Below, piece by piece: positions 51,475 to 61,373 of a DNA stretch of 64,000 nt. The stretch covers positions 1-64,000 of the forward strand of contig JAQUQR010000005.1 in NCBI GenBank assembly GCA_028715985.1, in the 5' to 3' direction. The notes under the pieces are model-generated. The model was given only the letters and a program-made list of their open reading frames with translations. It was not told where the DNA came from and did not search any database. The stretch's first letter is position 1. The number at the start of each line of letters is the position of its first letter. The position numbers and the translations under genes were made by a program. The DNA is from Methanocellales archaeon (GTDB lineage: Archaea > Halobacteriota > UBA148).

Positions 51475-52474
51475 AGCACCCTGTCATCATCATATCCCCA
51501 TGCGGGGCTGCAAAATAGAGGTCCAGTTTTGAATCACGTGCCATGGACCTCCTCGGACCCGTAACTGCGATCAACTCCACCTCATCAAAACCTGGGGCAT
51601 CATTTATGAAACAGCCATGACCCCCGTCATCAAAAATCTCATCGAAAGTGAGCGTCCCCTCCCCCAATTTTACAATATATTCATCCAGTTTTTCCGCGTT
51701 CATGCAGTGGGTATGGTGCTCAAACAGTCCTGCAATGGTCTTGCCGCTCATCAACGCTCCTAACGTGTGACCGTTTCCGACGTTTATCAATATTACAGGA
51801 TCTTTTTCCATTATGGGAGGATCGGTCAATGCACCCCAAATTGCAGCTATCCCCGTATCAGTCAGAGCCACATCATAGCCTCTTAAGCTCTTTGCCACAG
51901 CCTCCATCCTGGTTAGGTACGGAGGCAGGTTATCTTTATAGACATAGACAAAAGATGAAAGGTTCCCGCCCATCTCCATGAACTTTTTGATGTGTTGGAA
52001 TCTGAAAATGCGGTTGCTCATTCTGGGCGAATAGCCGTGGTCTTGGACGGCTATAGCGACTTTTTTAGGGACTTCGACGTCAAACATGGATAATATACGC
52101 TTGATTGCGTCGATATCCACATCCCTGGTTTCGATGCGTGTCACATTTTTGGGGGCCTCGTCTACAATCTTGACGCCAAGGTCTTTCACCTTCTGCAGAT
52201 TGTCATACAGTGTCAGGGCAGCAGATTCGGTGGCATACACATTGAGACCAGCCCCTATGTGGTCTTTGACAGCTTTTGTGCTTGGCCCGCCTCCCATGGT
52301 TCCCCCGGTCAAGAATATGTCTTTACCCTCATGAGTCGTCTCAGCGATCTTTTTGGCGACGATTTTTGTCTGTGTGGGCAGCACCATCTTTATGCAGTTT
52401 TCAATCCTCTCGTCGCTATCATAAAGCAGAAGGTCCTGTGTTCCGACACCCACATCTATGGCTAATATTTGCAT
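51431..52474 (-). CDS. DUF1786-like (COG4012) ASKHA-fold protein
   Basis: A 347-residue protein. The N-terminal LAIDVGVGTQDLLLYD is an ASKHA-type phosphate loop, and LINVGNGHTLGALMSG a second nucleotide-binding segment, with IFLTGGTMGGGPST and AVQDHGYSPRMSNR between them. This fits the DUF1786 family, mostly archaeal and uncharacterised, sometimes annotated as pyruvate-formate-lyase-activating-like without evidence. It overlaps the radical SAM gene, so the two probably act together. Confidence 0.65.
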   Translation of the reverse strand: MQILAIDVGVGTQDLLLYDSDERIENCIKMVLPTQTKIVAKKIAETTHEGKDIFLTGGTMGGGPSTKAVKDHIGAGLNVYATESAALTLYDNLQKVKDLGVKIVDEAPKNVTRIETRDVDIDAIKRILSMFDVEVPKKVAIAVQDHGYSPRMSNRIFRFQHIKKFMEMGGNLSSFVYVYKDNLPPYLTRMEAVAKSLRGYDVALTDTGIAAIWGALTDPPIMEKDPVILINVGNGHTLGALMSGKTIAGLFEHHTHCMNAEKLDEYIVKLGEGTLTFDEIFDDGGHGCFINDAPGFDEVELIAVTGPRRSMARDSKLDLYFAAPHGDMMMTGCFGLVEAYKHKFGGC

Positions 52475-52799
52475 ATATAATCCCCGAAGTTCTAAAACTT
52501 GTTTTTTATTTTATGCGATACGATTCAACCTTTTACATGATTTAGTTTAATAGCCCATAATTGTTATCTCAATCGATACAACAAACATTTATTATTTCCT
52601 GTTGGCGGAATTCATGCACTTTTTGCCAGCTTAATAACTACGGCAACTATTTTGGCATCGCTCGTCTTTGAACCTGGGAAATCGAGATAAATTTACGCCC
52701 AAAGGGGGCAAGTCCAGAAGAGTTGTCAGAATCATGAATACATACATCTACGCATACCATACATAACTAATTAAGGTTAATAAGTGTTCTAAATGTTCG
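52475..52799. promoter_or_regulatory. intergenic region upstream of the haem cluster
   Basis: About 325 AT-rich bases separating the divergent DUF1786 and ahbD genes. No open reading frame, repeat array or RNA structure was recognised. The region presumably holds the promoters of both transcription units; AATTAAGGTTAATAAG shortly before ahbD is the best TATA/ribosome-binding candidate. Confidence 0.35.
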
Positions 52800-53846
52800 A
52801 TGATCAAAATGGTCCCATTTTTGCCAAGGTTAATTGCATGGGAGCTCACTGGCGCTTGTAATCTGAAATGTGTACATTGTAGAGCCTCTGCTACAAAAGA
52901 GCGTGACGAGAGTGAGCTCTCTACAGAGGAGGCAAAGCACCTCATCGATGATATAACGAAATTTGCCGATCCGATATTGATTCTCAGTGGCGGTGAACCG
53001 TTGCTCAGGGAAGACGTATATGAGATTGCGGCGTATGGAACTGATAAGGGGATGCGAGTGGTCCTAGCGACAAATGGGACGCTTCTCACCCCAGAAATAG
53101 CTGCCAAATTGAAAAAGGCAGGAGTGCAGCGTATTAGCATCAGTTTAGATGGGGCAAGTGCTAAGGCGCATGATGACTTTAGGGGCACGCTTGGTGCGTT
53201 CGAAGGCGCATTAAGGGGCATAAATGCGCTCAAAGAGGCACATCTAAGTTTTCAGATCAATACGACCGTTACAAAGCGTAATATGGGGGAAATACCAAAG
53301 ATTTTGGACTTATCCTTGGAGCTGGGGGCGGATGCCTTGCACATCTTTTTGTTTGTACCCGTTGGCAGGGGAAAGGCTATCGAGGGAGATGAAATCCTGC
53401 CAGAGGAATATGAGCGCGTGTTAAGCTGGCTCTGTGACATGCAAGGGAAAGTACAGCTACAGCTAAAAGCCACATGCGCTCCACACTACTTCAGGATCAT
53501 GCATCAAAGGTCGAGGAGAGCAGAAAAGGCAAGTGGGCTTTCGATGATGACCAGAGGGTGTCTAGCTGGCACCGGATTCTGCTTCATCTCGAAAATAGGC
53601 GAGGTATACCCCTGTGGTTACTTACCTGTACTAGCGGGAAGTATCAGGGAGCAATCGTTCGAACAAATTTGGCATCAATCAAGAGTTTTTAAAAACCTGA
53701 GGGACTTTAACACATTAAAGGGCAAATGCGGCATCTGTGAATTCAAAAGGGTTTGTGGCGGTTGTAGAGCAAGGGCGTATGCTGCCACTGGTGATTATAT
53801 GGCAGAGGAGCCGTGCTGTATATATCAACCGAGGAATTTGCTATGA
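52800..53846 (+). CDS. ahbD: AhbD, Fe-coproporphyrin III decarboxylase (haem synthase), radical SAM
   Basis: A 348-residue radical SAM enzyme. The cluster CNLKCVHC is near residue 21, followed by ILSGGEPLLREDV and ISISLDGASAKAHDDF; the C-terminal auxiliary-cluster region is CGICEFKRVCGGCRARAYA. AhbD removes the two propionate carboxylates to give haem b, the last step of the archaeal route. It is the shorter of the two AhbC/D-like proteins here and heads a four-gene run ahbD-ahbA-ahbB-sirC. Confidence 0.85.
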   Translation: MIKMVPFLPRLIAWELTGACNLKCVHCRASATKERDESELSTEEAKHLIDDITKFADPILILSGGEPLLREDVYEIAAYGTDKGMRVVLATNGTLLTPEIAAKLKKAGVQRISISLDGASAKAHDDFRGTLGAFEGALRGINALKEAHLSFQINTTVTKRNMGEIPKILDLSLELGADALHIFLFVPVGRGKAIEGDEILPEEYERVLSWLCDMQGKVQLQLKATCAPHYFRIMHQRSRRAEKASGLSMMTRGCLAGTGFCFISKIGEVYPCGYLPVLAGSIREQSFEQIWHQSRVFKNLRDFNTLKGKCGICEFKRVCGGCRARAYAATGDYMAEEPCCIYQPRNLL

Positions 53847-54292
53847 GGCTTGATGCCCTCGATAAGAGTCTCCTGAATATGTTGCAAGATGAATTACCGC
53901 TCGTATCTCAACCTTTCGAGGAGTTGGGCAAGAGACTTGGAATCAGCGAAGAAGACGCCATATCGCGTGTCAAAAGACTTCTGGAAGAAGGTGCAATCAG
54001 ACGCCTAGGGCCCATCATCGATATAAAAAAATTGGGTGGTATTAGCACTTTAGTGGCGATGAGCGTGCCCTTCGAAAAGATAGATGCAACAGCAGCCATA
54101 ATCAATGAATATCCAGAGGTAACGCATAACTATCTGCGCTCCCACAGATACAATGTCTGGTTTACCATCTCTGCACGTAGCAAAAAGAGGTTGGAAGAGA
54201 TACTAGGGGAAATAAAAAAGCTTGGCTACGAGACCATCGATCTTCCTGCAACAAAAATGTTCAAGATAAGGGTAAAATTCGATATGAAGTGA
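53843..54292 (+). CDS. ahbA: AhbA, sirohaem decarboxylase subunit
   Basis: A 149-residue Lrp/AsnC-like protein from ATG 53843 (ATGA overlap with ahbD). N-terminal helix-turn-helix (LLEEGAIRRLGPIID) and the C-terminal ligand-binding half with VTHNYLRSHRYNVWFTIS. It forms a complex with AhbB that decarboxylates sirohaem to 12,18-didecarboxysirohaem. Assignment of A versus B rests on the HNYxRxxxYNxWFT version of the motif. Confidence 0.82.
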   Translation: MRLDALDKSLLNMLQDELPLVSQPFEELGKRLGISEEDAISRVKRLLEEGAIRRLGPIIDIKKLGGISTLVAMSVPFEKIDATAAIINEYPEVTHNYLRSHRYNVWFTISARSKKRLEEILGEIKKLGYETIDLPATKMFKIRVKFDMK

Positions 54293-54297
54293 TTCTA

Positions 54298-54759
54298 ATG
54301 GACGATATGGATGTAAAATTGCTCAAGCTCACGCAAGATGGAATTCCACTAATACCCACGCCATTTGCTGAGATAGCTACGTCCCTAGGGATTTCGGAGG
54401 AAGAGGTCACAACCAGACTTAAAAAATTGAGGGATACGGGCATCATCCATAGGTTTGGCGCATCCATTGCGCATAGGAGAGTTGGCATTGTTGCAAACGC
54501 GATGTGCGTTTGGGCTGTGCCTTCAGAAAGGGTGGATGAAGTAGGAGGGATCATCGCATCTTTCGATGAGGTTACGCATTGCTATGAACGTTTGCGATCC
54601 AATAAATGGGGATACAATGTATTTGCGATGGTGCATGGACATGATAAAGAGGAATGCAAGGCCATAGCAGAGCGCATAGCTGAGGCGACTGGCATATATG
54701 ATTATGAGATGTTGTTTAGCGAACGAGAGCTCAAAAAGGTGGGACTTCAAATTGAGTAA
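54298..54759 (+). CDS. ahbB: AhbB, sirohaem decarboxylase subunit
   Basis: A 153-residue partner of AhbA with the same layout, from ATG 54298; a GTG at 54289 overlapping the ahbA stop is an alternative. TRLKKLRDTGIIHRFGASI is the helix-turn-helix, VTHCYERLRSNKWGYNVFAMVHG the substrate region with conserved histidine and tyrosine. Five bases after ahbA. Confidence 0.82.
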   Translation: MDDMDVKLLKLTQDGIPLIPTPFAEIATSLGISEEEVTTRLKKLRDTGIIHRFGASIAHRRVGIVANAMCVWAVPSERVDEVGGIIASFDEVTHCYERLRSNKWGYNVFAMVHGHDKEECKAIAERIAEATGIYDYEMLFSERELKKVGLQIE

Positions 54760-55387
54760 GCTGCTTCCATTGGTCATCGATCTCGAGAGCAAAAAAATCG
54801 TCATATTTGGCGGTGGGCTTGTGGGTGAGAGAAAGGCGAAGCTGTTCCAAGGTGCAGATCTTACAGTGGTAAGCAAGGATTTTACTTCAACGCTATGCAA
54901 ATTAAAAGATGAAGGATATATCAAATTGATTGAGAGCGATCTTGGAAACATAAAAATTGAGTCCCTCATCAAGGATGCATTTATGGTAGTTCCTGCTACC
55001 GACGACTTGGCGTTGAACTCGAAGATCACAGCGATGGCAAAGAAGCACAAGATACTGGTGAACTCTGTGGATAGAGTGGATGACGTCATCATTCCCTCTG
55101 TCCTCAAGCGAGGAGATATTACGATCGGCATCTCCACATTGGGTAAAAGCCCTGCAATGTCAAAGCTCATCAGAAAGAAAGTAGAGCACATCATAGATGA
55201 GAAATATGCAGATATGGTCAAGCTCCAGTGCGAGATTAGGGCGCTATTGAAGCAGCAAGTCAAGGACCATAAGCTCAGAAAAAGAATTCTATTGAGTATC
55301 CTATTCGATGAGGAGATATGGCAGAGCATGGGCGACTATGATAAAGCTCGCGACTTAGCAATATCCAAATGGATTGATAGGGCTTGA
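54752..55387 (+). CDS. sirC: precorrin-2 dehydrogenase (SirC/CysG-N/Met8-like)
   Basis: About 211 residues from TTG 54752, overlapping ahbB by eight bases. LPLVIDLESKKIVIFGGGLVGERKAKLF is the NAD-binding start of the family, with PATDDLALNSKIT and GDITIGISTLGKSPAMSKLIRKK further on. It oxidises precorrin-2 to sirohydrochlorin. Some homologues also insert iron; no separate sirohydrochlorin chelatase gene was seen in the window. Confidence 0.85.
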   Translation: MSKLLPLVIDLESKKIVIFGGGLVGERKAKLFQGADLTVVSKDFTSTLCKLKDEGYIKLIESDLGNIKIESLIKDAFMVVPATDDLALNSKITAMAKKHKILVNSVDRVDDVIIPSVLKRGDITIGISTLGKSPAMSKLIRKKVEHIIDEKYADMVKLQCEIRALLKQQVKDHKLRKRILLSILFDEEIWQSMGDYDKARDLAISKWIDRA

Positions 55388-55511
55388 ATGTGATTGGCTC
55401 TCGGTTGAAAACGGAGAGCTTTTTAGTCTACTTGGACACAAAGGCGTTTGCAAGACCGCTATTAGCCGAGCGAAAAACGCTTAAGTCAATTATGCTGTAA
55501 TAAGTGATGCG

Positions 55512-56741
55512 ATGCCAGAAATATTCAGCATGGCAATCACTCATGAATGGGCGAGCATAGGAGATATTGAGCGTGCAAGAGCAGAAAATCTTGAGGATAC
55601 GCTGAAGGAGATACACTCTCTTAGTGGCATCGATGAATGCATAACACTTCAAACGTGTAATAGAGTCGAAATCTATATCAACTCTTCTAATGGCAATCTG
55701 TCGCTTAGAGAATATCTCAAACAAAAAAGCATCCCAGAAAACATCATCAGATTCTATGACCGTGAGGAGTCGCTTCGACACCTGCTTAGGCTTGCAACAG
55801 GTCTTGAGTCAATGATCATCGGCGAGAATCAGATCCTTGGGCAAATCAAGGATGCGTTCAGTCTAGCAAAAAAGGTTGGCACGGTTGGCAAAAATCTGGG
55901 TATGGCTTTCAGCAAGTCCATCAGCGTTGGCAAAAGGGCAAGGACGGAAAGCAACATCAATGTAGGGGCAGTTTCCATAGGTTCCACTGCCGTTGAATTG
56001 GCTGAGCAGATTCTTGGCGATTTAGAAGATAAAACGGTCACGGTCATCGGTGCGGGTGAGATGGGCTCTTTGGTGGCAAGAGCACTATCGCAGAGAAATC
56101 TTCATTCGATCTTCGTCTCGAGTCGAATGCATGAGAATGCGTTGGAGTTAGCCAGAGAATTGGGCGGTAAGGCCATACATTTTGAGGAGATCATGGAATA
56201 CCTCCCTCAATCGGATGTTGTCATTAGCGCAACCGCAGCTCCACATTTCATCATCACGACAAAAATGATGCGAGAGGCTGCCTTGGATAAAAAGATACTT
56301 ATCATAGACATCGCAACCCCTAGGGACATAGAGGAGTCCGTGGCAGAGATTCCAAACATTGAGTTGCATAATATTGACTCTCTGAGAATCATAAGGGACA
56401 AAAATCTGGAAAAAAGGAAAGCTGAAGCTATAAAGGTCGAAAGGATCATCGAGGAAGAACTCGAATTGTTGGAAAAACACTACAAGCGGCAAAGAGCCGA
56501 TGAAGTCGTCTCATCATTATATTCTCAGTTTGAGATGATCAGAGTCCAAGAGCAGAAGAGGGCAATCAATAGGCTGAGATCTATCAGAGAGTTGGACGAG
56601 GACCAAATTGAGATCGTAGATGATTTGACTGCCTCGCTGGTCAAAAAGATGCTTGCCCAGCCAACTAAAAGACTTAGAGAAGAGGCAGAAAACGGAAAAG
56701 AGGACTTTCTGCGATCCGTCTCCAAATTGTTCAGGCTGTGA
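55512..56741 (+). CDS. hemA: glutamyl-tRNA reductase
   Basis: A 409-residue enzyme reducing glutamyl-tRNA to glutamate-1-semialdehyde. The catalytic cysteine is in TLQTCNRVEIY near residue 50; GLESMIIGENQILGQIKDAF, the NADPH-binding VTVIGAGEMGSLVARAL and the C-terminal dimerisation helix are all present. First of the tight hemA-hemB-hemL-hemC-cobA-hemD-ahbC run. Confidence 0.93.
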   Translation: MPEIFSMAITHEWASIGDIERARAENLEDTLKEIHSLSGIDECITLQTCNRVEIYINSSNGNLSLREYLKQKSIPENIIRFYDREESLRHLLRLATGLESMIIGENQILGQIKDAFSLAKKVGTVGKNLGMAFSKSISVGKRARTESNINVGAVSIGSTAVELAEQILGDLEDKTVTVIGAGEMGSLVARALSQRNLHSIFVSSRMHENALELARELGGKAIHFEEIMEYLPQSDVVISATAAPHFIITTKMMREAALDKKILIIDIATPRDIEESVAEIPNIELHNIDSLRIIRDKNLEKRKAEAIKVERIIEEELELLEKHYKRQRADEVVSSLYSQFEMIRVQEQKRAINRLRSIRELDEDQIEIVDDLTASLVKKMLAQPTKRLREEAENGKEDFLRSVSKLFRL

Positions 56742-56755
56742 GGTGAAAAGAAGAT

Positions 56756-57718
56756 ATGTTCCCTGACTTTAGAATGCGACGGTTGCGCCAGACCAAGGTG
56801 CGTGCCATGGTAAGAGAGACAGCTCTAACAACGAGAAATCTGATATACCCCCTGTTCGTGGATGAAAGAAGTACTAGGCCAGTGCCGATCAAATCCATGC
56901 CTGGGCAGTTTCGTTTCCCCCTAACTGGCATAGCGGATGAAGTTAGGGCTGTATCTGACCTTGACATTCCTGCCGTCATCTTATTTGGCATCCCCTCCCA
57001 CAAAGATGAAATCGGAAGTTCAGCATATGATCCAGATGGCATTATCCAGAGAGCGATACGAGCGATCAAGGATGAAGTGGATATTGTTGTGATCACAGAT
57101 GTCTGCCTCTGTGAATACATGACGCACGGACATTGCGGCGTCGTTGAGAATGAAAAAGTCTTGAACGATCCGACGTTGGACATTCTTGCAAAGACTGCAG
57201 TCAGTCATGCAGAAGCAGGGGCAGATATCGTAGCTCCAAGTGGTATGATGGATGGAATGGTAGATGCAATAAGAACTGCCTTGGATGATGATGGTTTTTC
57301 TGATACGATCATAATGTCCTATGCAGTGAAGTACGCCTCAGCCTTCTACGCTCCCTTCAGGGAGGCAGCCGAATCAGGATATGCGTTTGGCGACAGAGCC
57401 ACATATCAAATGGACCCTGCCAATTCTGATGAGGCACTGAGAGAAGTGTCATTGGACCTACAAGAGGGTGCAGACATCATACTAATCAAACCAGCACTGC
57501 CATATTTAGACATAATATATCGGGTCAAGGCAGAGTTTGGTGTTCCATTAGCGGCTTATAACGTCAGCGGCGAGTATGCAATGGTCAAGGCTGCCGCAGA
57601 AAAGGGTTGGCTGGATGAAAAGACGGCTGTTATGGAGTCCCTGTTGGCAGTCAGAAGGGCTGGTGCCGATCTGATCCTAACGTATTTTGCCAAAGAGATT
57701 GCGGAGTGGCTCAGATGA
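56756..57718 (+). CDS. hemB: porphobilinogen synthase (5-aminolevulinate dehydratase)
   Basis: A 320-residue enzyme. The zinc site [14 protein letters not shown] (three cysteines) shows the zinc-dependent type. The catalytic lysines are in [14 protein letters not shown] and [13 protein letters not shown]. It condenses two 5-aminolevulinates to porphobilinogen. Its stop overlaps the hemL start. Confidence 0.93.
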   Translation: MFPDFRMRRLRQTKVRAMVRETALTTRNLIYPLFVDERSTRPVPIKSMPGQFRFPLTGIADEVRAVSDLDIPAVILFGIPSHKDEIGSSAYDPDGIIQRAIRAIKDEVDIVVITDVCLCEYMTHGHCGVVENEKVLNDPTLDILAKTAVSHAEAGADIVAPSGMMDGMVDAIRTALDDDGFSDTIIMSYAVKYASAFYAPFREAAESGYAFGDRATYQMDPANSDEALREVSLDLQEGADIILIKPALPYLDIIYRVKAEFGVPLAAYNVSGEYAMVKAAAEKGWLDEKTAVMESLLAVRRAGADLILTYFAKEIAEWLR

Positions 57719-58971
57719 GATCGGAAGAATTCTTCAATGAAGCCAGAGAACTTCTCCCTGGGGGAGTGAGTTCTCCTGTTCGGGCCATAAAGCCGTATCC
57801 TTTCTATACTGCTTTTGCGAGGGGCTCAAAGATATTTGATGTGGACGGCAATGAATACGTAGATTATTGTATGGCATATGGCCCTCTGATCCTCGGGCAT
57901 AATCCTCCTGCTGTGAAGAGGACCATCGTGCGCCAATTGGATAAGGGATGGATCTATGGGACGCCGATTGAGCAAGAGATAGCTCTTGCCAAAGAGATAG
58001 TTAAGTATTATCCAAGCATCGACATGGTACGTTTCGTCAACACTGGGACGGAAGCTACCATGGGCGCAATAAGGGCTGCACGTGGCTTTACAGGTAAAGA
58101 CAAGATCATAAAGATCGAGGGCGGATTTCATGGTGCACATGATGCCGTTCTAGTGAAAGCAGGGTCTGGCGCCACATCTCTGGGAACTCCTGATTCACTG
58201 GGCATTCCGCCAGATTTCACAAAACACACGCTACAGGTTCCTTTCAATGATATAGAAGCGATGACCGATGCGATGGATGGATATCACCATGACATAGCTG
58301 CAGTCATACTGGAACCTGTGATGGGCAATGTAGGGCCGATTTTACCAGAAGAGAGGTATCTACAAGAGGTGCGCACCTTGACAAAAGAAAACGACATCGT
58401 ACTCATATTCGACGAGGTCATCACCGGCTTTCGACTGGAGATGGGCGGTGCTCAAGAATGGTATGGCATCACGCCAGACATGACCACGCTGGGTAAGATT
58501 CTGGGAGGTGGTTTTCCCATAGGTGTCTTCGGCGGAAAAAAAGAGATCATGGAAAACATATCGCCAGCAGGTAAAGTCTATCAGGCTGGAACCTTCAATG
58601 GCAATCCTGTTTCACTTACGGCTGGCTTGGCGACAATAGATGTGCTACATAGAAAAAAAATCCATCAAAAGGTGAATTCGATGGGAGATGAACTACGTGC
58701 TAGGTTGCGTGATATCGTAGACGATCATGGACTTGATTATACGGTTGCTGGCGTCGGATCCATCTTCAAGATTTTTTTTGGAGGTGAGGTGCACAACTAT
58801 CAAGATGCGTTTAAGTGTGACAGTAAAGCCTATCTTGAGTTTTTTGGTCGAATGCTTAAGAGCGGGATATTTCTTCCCCCCTCCCAGTTTGAGAGCGATT
58901 TTCTTTCCTCAGCCCATTCAACAGGCGATGTCGAGAGAACGATCAATGCATATGAGGCAAACCTAGCATGA
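57715..58971 (+). CDS. hemL: glutamate-1-semialdehyde 2,1-aminomutase
   Basis: A 418-residue PLP enzyme from ATG 57715 (ATGA overlap with hemB). [20 protein letters not shown] at the N-terminus, [30 protein letters not shown] and [16 protein letters not shown] with the PLP lysine identify it. It makes 5-aminolevulinate. Confidence 0.93.
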   Translation: MRSEEFFNEARELLPGGVSSPVRAIKPYPFYTAFARGSKIFDVDGNEYVDYCMAYGPLILGHNPPAVKRTIVRQLDKGWIYGTPIEQEIALAKEIVKYYPSIDMVRFVNTGTEATMGAIRAARGFTGKDKIIKIEGGFHGAHDAVLVKAGSGATSLGTPDSLGIPPDFTKHTLQVPFNDIEAMTDAMDGYHHDIAAVILEPVMGNVGPILPEERYLQEVRTLTKENDIVLIFDEVITGFRLEMGGAQEWYGITPDMTTLGKILGGGFPIGVFGGKKEIMENISPAGKVYQAGTFNGNPVSLTAGLATIDVLHRKKIHQKVNSMGDELRARLRDIVDDHGLDYTVAGVGSIFKIFFGGEVHNYQDAFKCDSKAYLEFFGRMLKSGIFLPPSQFESDFLSSAHSTGDVERTINAYEANLA

Positions 58972-59861
58972 TAATCGGGTCCAGGGGCAGCGCACTTGCA
59001 CTAGCGCAGACAGAGATTGTGCGTGCATTGCTACGGGAAAAAGGAATCGAATCCGATATAAGGATCGTCAAGACAACTGGTGATGCCTTTGCTGACCGCC
59101 CATTGCGAGAGTTCTCTGGTTTTGGCGTCTTCATCAGAGAGATCGATGAGATGATGCTGGAGGGAGAAATAGATATAGCCGTGCATAGCATGAAGGACCT
59201 GCCAACTGAACGACCAAAAGAGCTGGTCATGGCTGCGGTTTTACGCCGCAGCTCACCTTATGATGCGCTGGTCAGCGATTACGAGCTCGATGAGCTACCA
59301 AGGGGTACAGTTATAGGCACATCCAGCATGAGACGAAAAGCACAATTGCTTCGGCTCAGACCCGATTTGGTCATTCAGAACATCAGAGGCAACGTGGATA
59401 CCAGGCTGCGAAAATTGCGACAAGGGGACTATGATGCGATCATCGTGGCTGAGGCAGCCCTCGATAGGCTGAACCTCGTTGCAGAGATGAAACGTCTTCC
59501 ATTCATACCTTCTGCCAACCAAGGGGCAATAGCTGTGGTGGCGAAAAAAGACACAGATGCAGAGGAATGCATTCATGTACTTGATCACAGAGCATCCAGG
59601 ATAGAGACTGAGGTGGAGCGCATCATCCTCAAAGTTCTAGGTGGTGGCTGCATCGTTCCAATGGGCATCTTGGCCCAAGTCAACGATGAAATCACCGTTC
59701 AGGCAGAAGTTCTTTCGCCTGAGGGGGATCAATACGTATCCATCAAACGTTCGATCCAGGTCGGAGACTATGGCTCGGCTGCTATTGAAATAGGAACTGA
59801 ACTAAAAAATAATGGTGGGGCTGAATTAATTGAAGAAACCATCAAAAGGATACGAGGGTAG
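58968..59861 (+). CDS. hemC: hydroxymethylbilane synthase (porphobilinogen deaminase)
   Basis: A 297-residue enzyme. [15 protein letters not shown] at the N-terminus, [29 protein letters not shown] and [13 protein letters not shown], which holds the cysteine carrying the dipyrromethane cofactor. It overlaps hemL by four bases and cobA by 32 bases. Confidence 0.93.
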   Translation: MIIGSRGSALALAQTEIVRALLREKGIESDIRIVKTTGDAFADRPLREFSGFGVFIREIDEMMLEGEIDIAVHSMKDLPTERPKELVMAAVLRRSSPYDALVSDYELDELPRGTVIGTSSMRRKAQLLRLRPDLVIQNIRGNVDTRLRKLRQGDYDAIIVAEAALDRLNLVAEMKRLPFIPSANQGAIAVVAKKDTDAEECIHVLDHRASRIETEVERIILKVLGGGCIVPMGILAQVNDEITVQAEVLSPEGDQYVSIKRSIQVGDYGSAAIEIGTELKNNGGAELIEETIKRIRG

Positions 59862-60582
59862 GGTCTATCTGGTCGGTGCTGGACCAGGCGACCCTGAATT
59901 GCTCACGAAAAAAGCGGAACAAATCCTCAAAGAAGCTGATGTTATCCTGTACGATCAATTGGTCGGAGATAAGATAATCAAATCACTCCCTGCTGGAGCT
60001 GAGTTAATCGACGTTGGTAAAGATGCACACCTTCATAAATTCGAACAGGATGAGATAAATCAGATGCTGATCAAATATGTAAGAGAGGGTCGTACAGTCG
60101 TAAGACTCAAGGGTGGAGATCCTTATCTGTTTGGTAGGGGGGGAGAAGAAGCGGGGGCATTAGCTGCATCTGGGATAAAAGTTATGATCGTTCCTGGCAT
60201 CACATCTGCCATGGCCGCACCTGCTTATGCTGGCATTCCACTAACACATCGCGATTATGCATCGATGGTGACGTTCATCACTGGACACGAATCAGCAAAG
60301 GAAGCATTGGCGATAGATTGGGGCCTACTGGCAAAATTGAAGGGAACTCTTGTAATCTTGATGGGCGTGAAAAATCTTCAGCGCAACGTAGATGAGTTGT
60401 TAAAAAATGGCAAGGACCCGAAGACGCCAGTTGCTTTGATCGAGCGAGGTACAACGGAGGAGGAGAGAATTACTGTGGGAACCTTGGATAACATCGTTGA
60501 TATTGCGAAAAAGGTAGGTGTAAAACCACCCGCAGTTATGGTCATCGGCGACGTAGTCAAGCTGCGCAAGAGGATGGGATGA
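59830..60582 (+). CDS. cobA: uroporphyrinogen-III C-methyltransferase (SUMT)
   Basis: A 250-residue enzyme starting at TTG 59830, inside the end of hemC. VYLVGAGPGDPELLTKKA is the S-adenosylmethionine-binding start; VRLKGGDPYLFGRGGEE, PGITSAMAAPAYAGIPLTHR and TPVALIERGTTEEE complete the SUMT pattern. It gives precorrin-2 for sirohaem, haem and corrinoids. Confidence 0.92.
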   Translation: MKKPSKGYEGRVYLVGAGPGDPELLTKKAEQILKEADVILYDQLVGDKIIKSLPAGAELIDVGKDAHLHKFEQDEINQMLIKYVREGRTVVRLKGGDPYLFGRGGEEAGALAASGIKVMIVPGITSAMAAPAYAGIPLTHRDYASMVTFITGHESAKEALAIDWGLLAKLKGTLVILMGVKNLQRNVDELLKNGKDPKTPVALIERGTTEEERITVGTLDNIVDIAKKVGVKPPAVMVIGDVVKLRKRMG

Positions 60583-61373
60583 AGATCATTGCAATCACAC
60601 GCCCAAAAGAACATCTAGAGGAGTCCGCTGAGCTAGCCAAATCCTATGGATATAAAGTGATTGCCGCTTCGATGATAGAGCTCCGAGAGAGGGGCGATCC
60701 GGAGTTCGATGTCTTCGTCCAACACGTTTTGGGGAGCGAGGCAGATTATGTGATCTTTACCAGCACAAATGGGGTCCGATTTACACTGAAAAAAGCATTT
60801 AAAGTCTTGAAAAAAGCAAATTGCACCAAAAAATTCATTGATGCGCTCAACGAGTGCAAGATCATTGCGATCGGTCCTAGTACGCAACGAGAGCTGGAAA
60901 AACATGGCATTGATGTAGATGGCATGCCGAGAACACACTCCTCCAGCGGAATCGTATCTATGCTGGCACCGTATGTCAAAGAAAAAAAGGTCGAAGTGGT
61001 GCGAAGCACACAAGGAAGCCAACTTCTAGTCAAAGGGCTACGAAAAAACGGCGCCTTTGTTCACGAAGTCCAAGTATATGAAATCATCTCACCGAGGGAT
61101 GAGCGTTCAAGACAATTGATAGAGGTAGCATTGAAAGGTGAGATCGATGTGTATACGTTCACTAGCACGATGACCGTGAAGAATTTCTTGACCATCGCAG
61201 AGGAGCTAGGTGTAAGACATAACATCATCGAAAAAATGAATGAGAGAACCATTGCTGCGATAGGAGAGGCAACTGCAACTGCTCTTAAGAAAAATGGTGT
61301 CCATGTGGATGTGATTCCCAAACGATTTACCTTTAAGAACATGTTGGATGAGATAAAAAAGGTTGGATCATAA
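60579..61373 (+). CDS. hemD: uroporphyrinogen-III synthase
   Basis: A 264-residue protein with low overall conservation, as usual for HemD: IIAITRPKEHLEESAEL start, YVIFTSTNGVRFTLKKA, IIAIGPSTQRELEKHGI and DVYTFTSTMTVKNFL. It overlaps cobA by four bases and ahbC by 11 bases, so the assignment is backed by position. It cyclises hydroxymethylbilane with ring D inversion. Confidence 0.88.
   Translation: MKIIAITRPKEHLEESAELAKSYGYKVIAASMIELRERGDPEFDVFVQHVLGSEADYVIFTSTNGVRFTLKKAFKVLKKANCTKKFIDALNECKIIAIGPSTQRELEKHGIDVDGMPRTHSSSGIVSMLAPYVKEKKVEVVRSTQGSQLLVKGLRKNGAFVHEVQVYEIISPRDERSRQLIEVALKGEIDVYTFTSTMTVKNFLTIAEELGVRHNIIEKMNERTIAAIGEATATALKKNGVHVDVIPKRFTFKNMLDEIKKVGS

Noticed and set aside
54523-55329. 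268-residue minus-strand reading opposite ahbB/sirC
   Set aside because: It is serine- and phenylalanine-rich shadow sequence over two well-supported genes.
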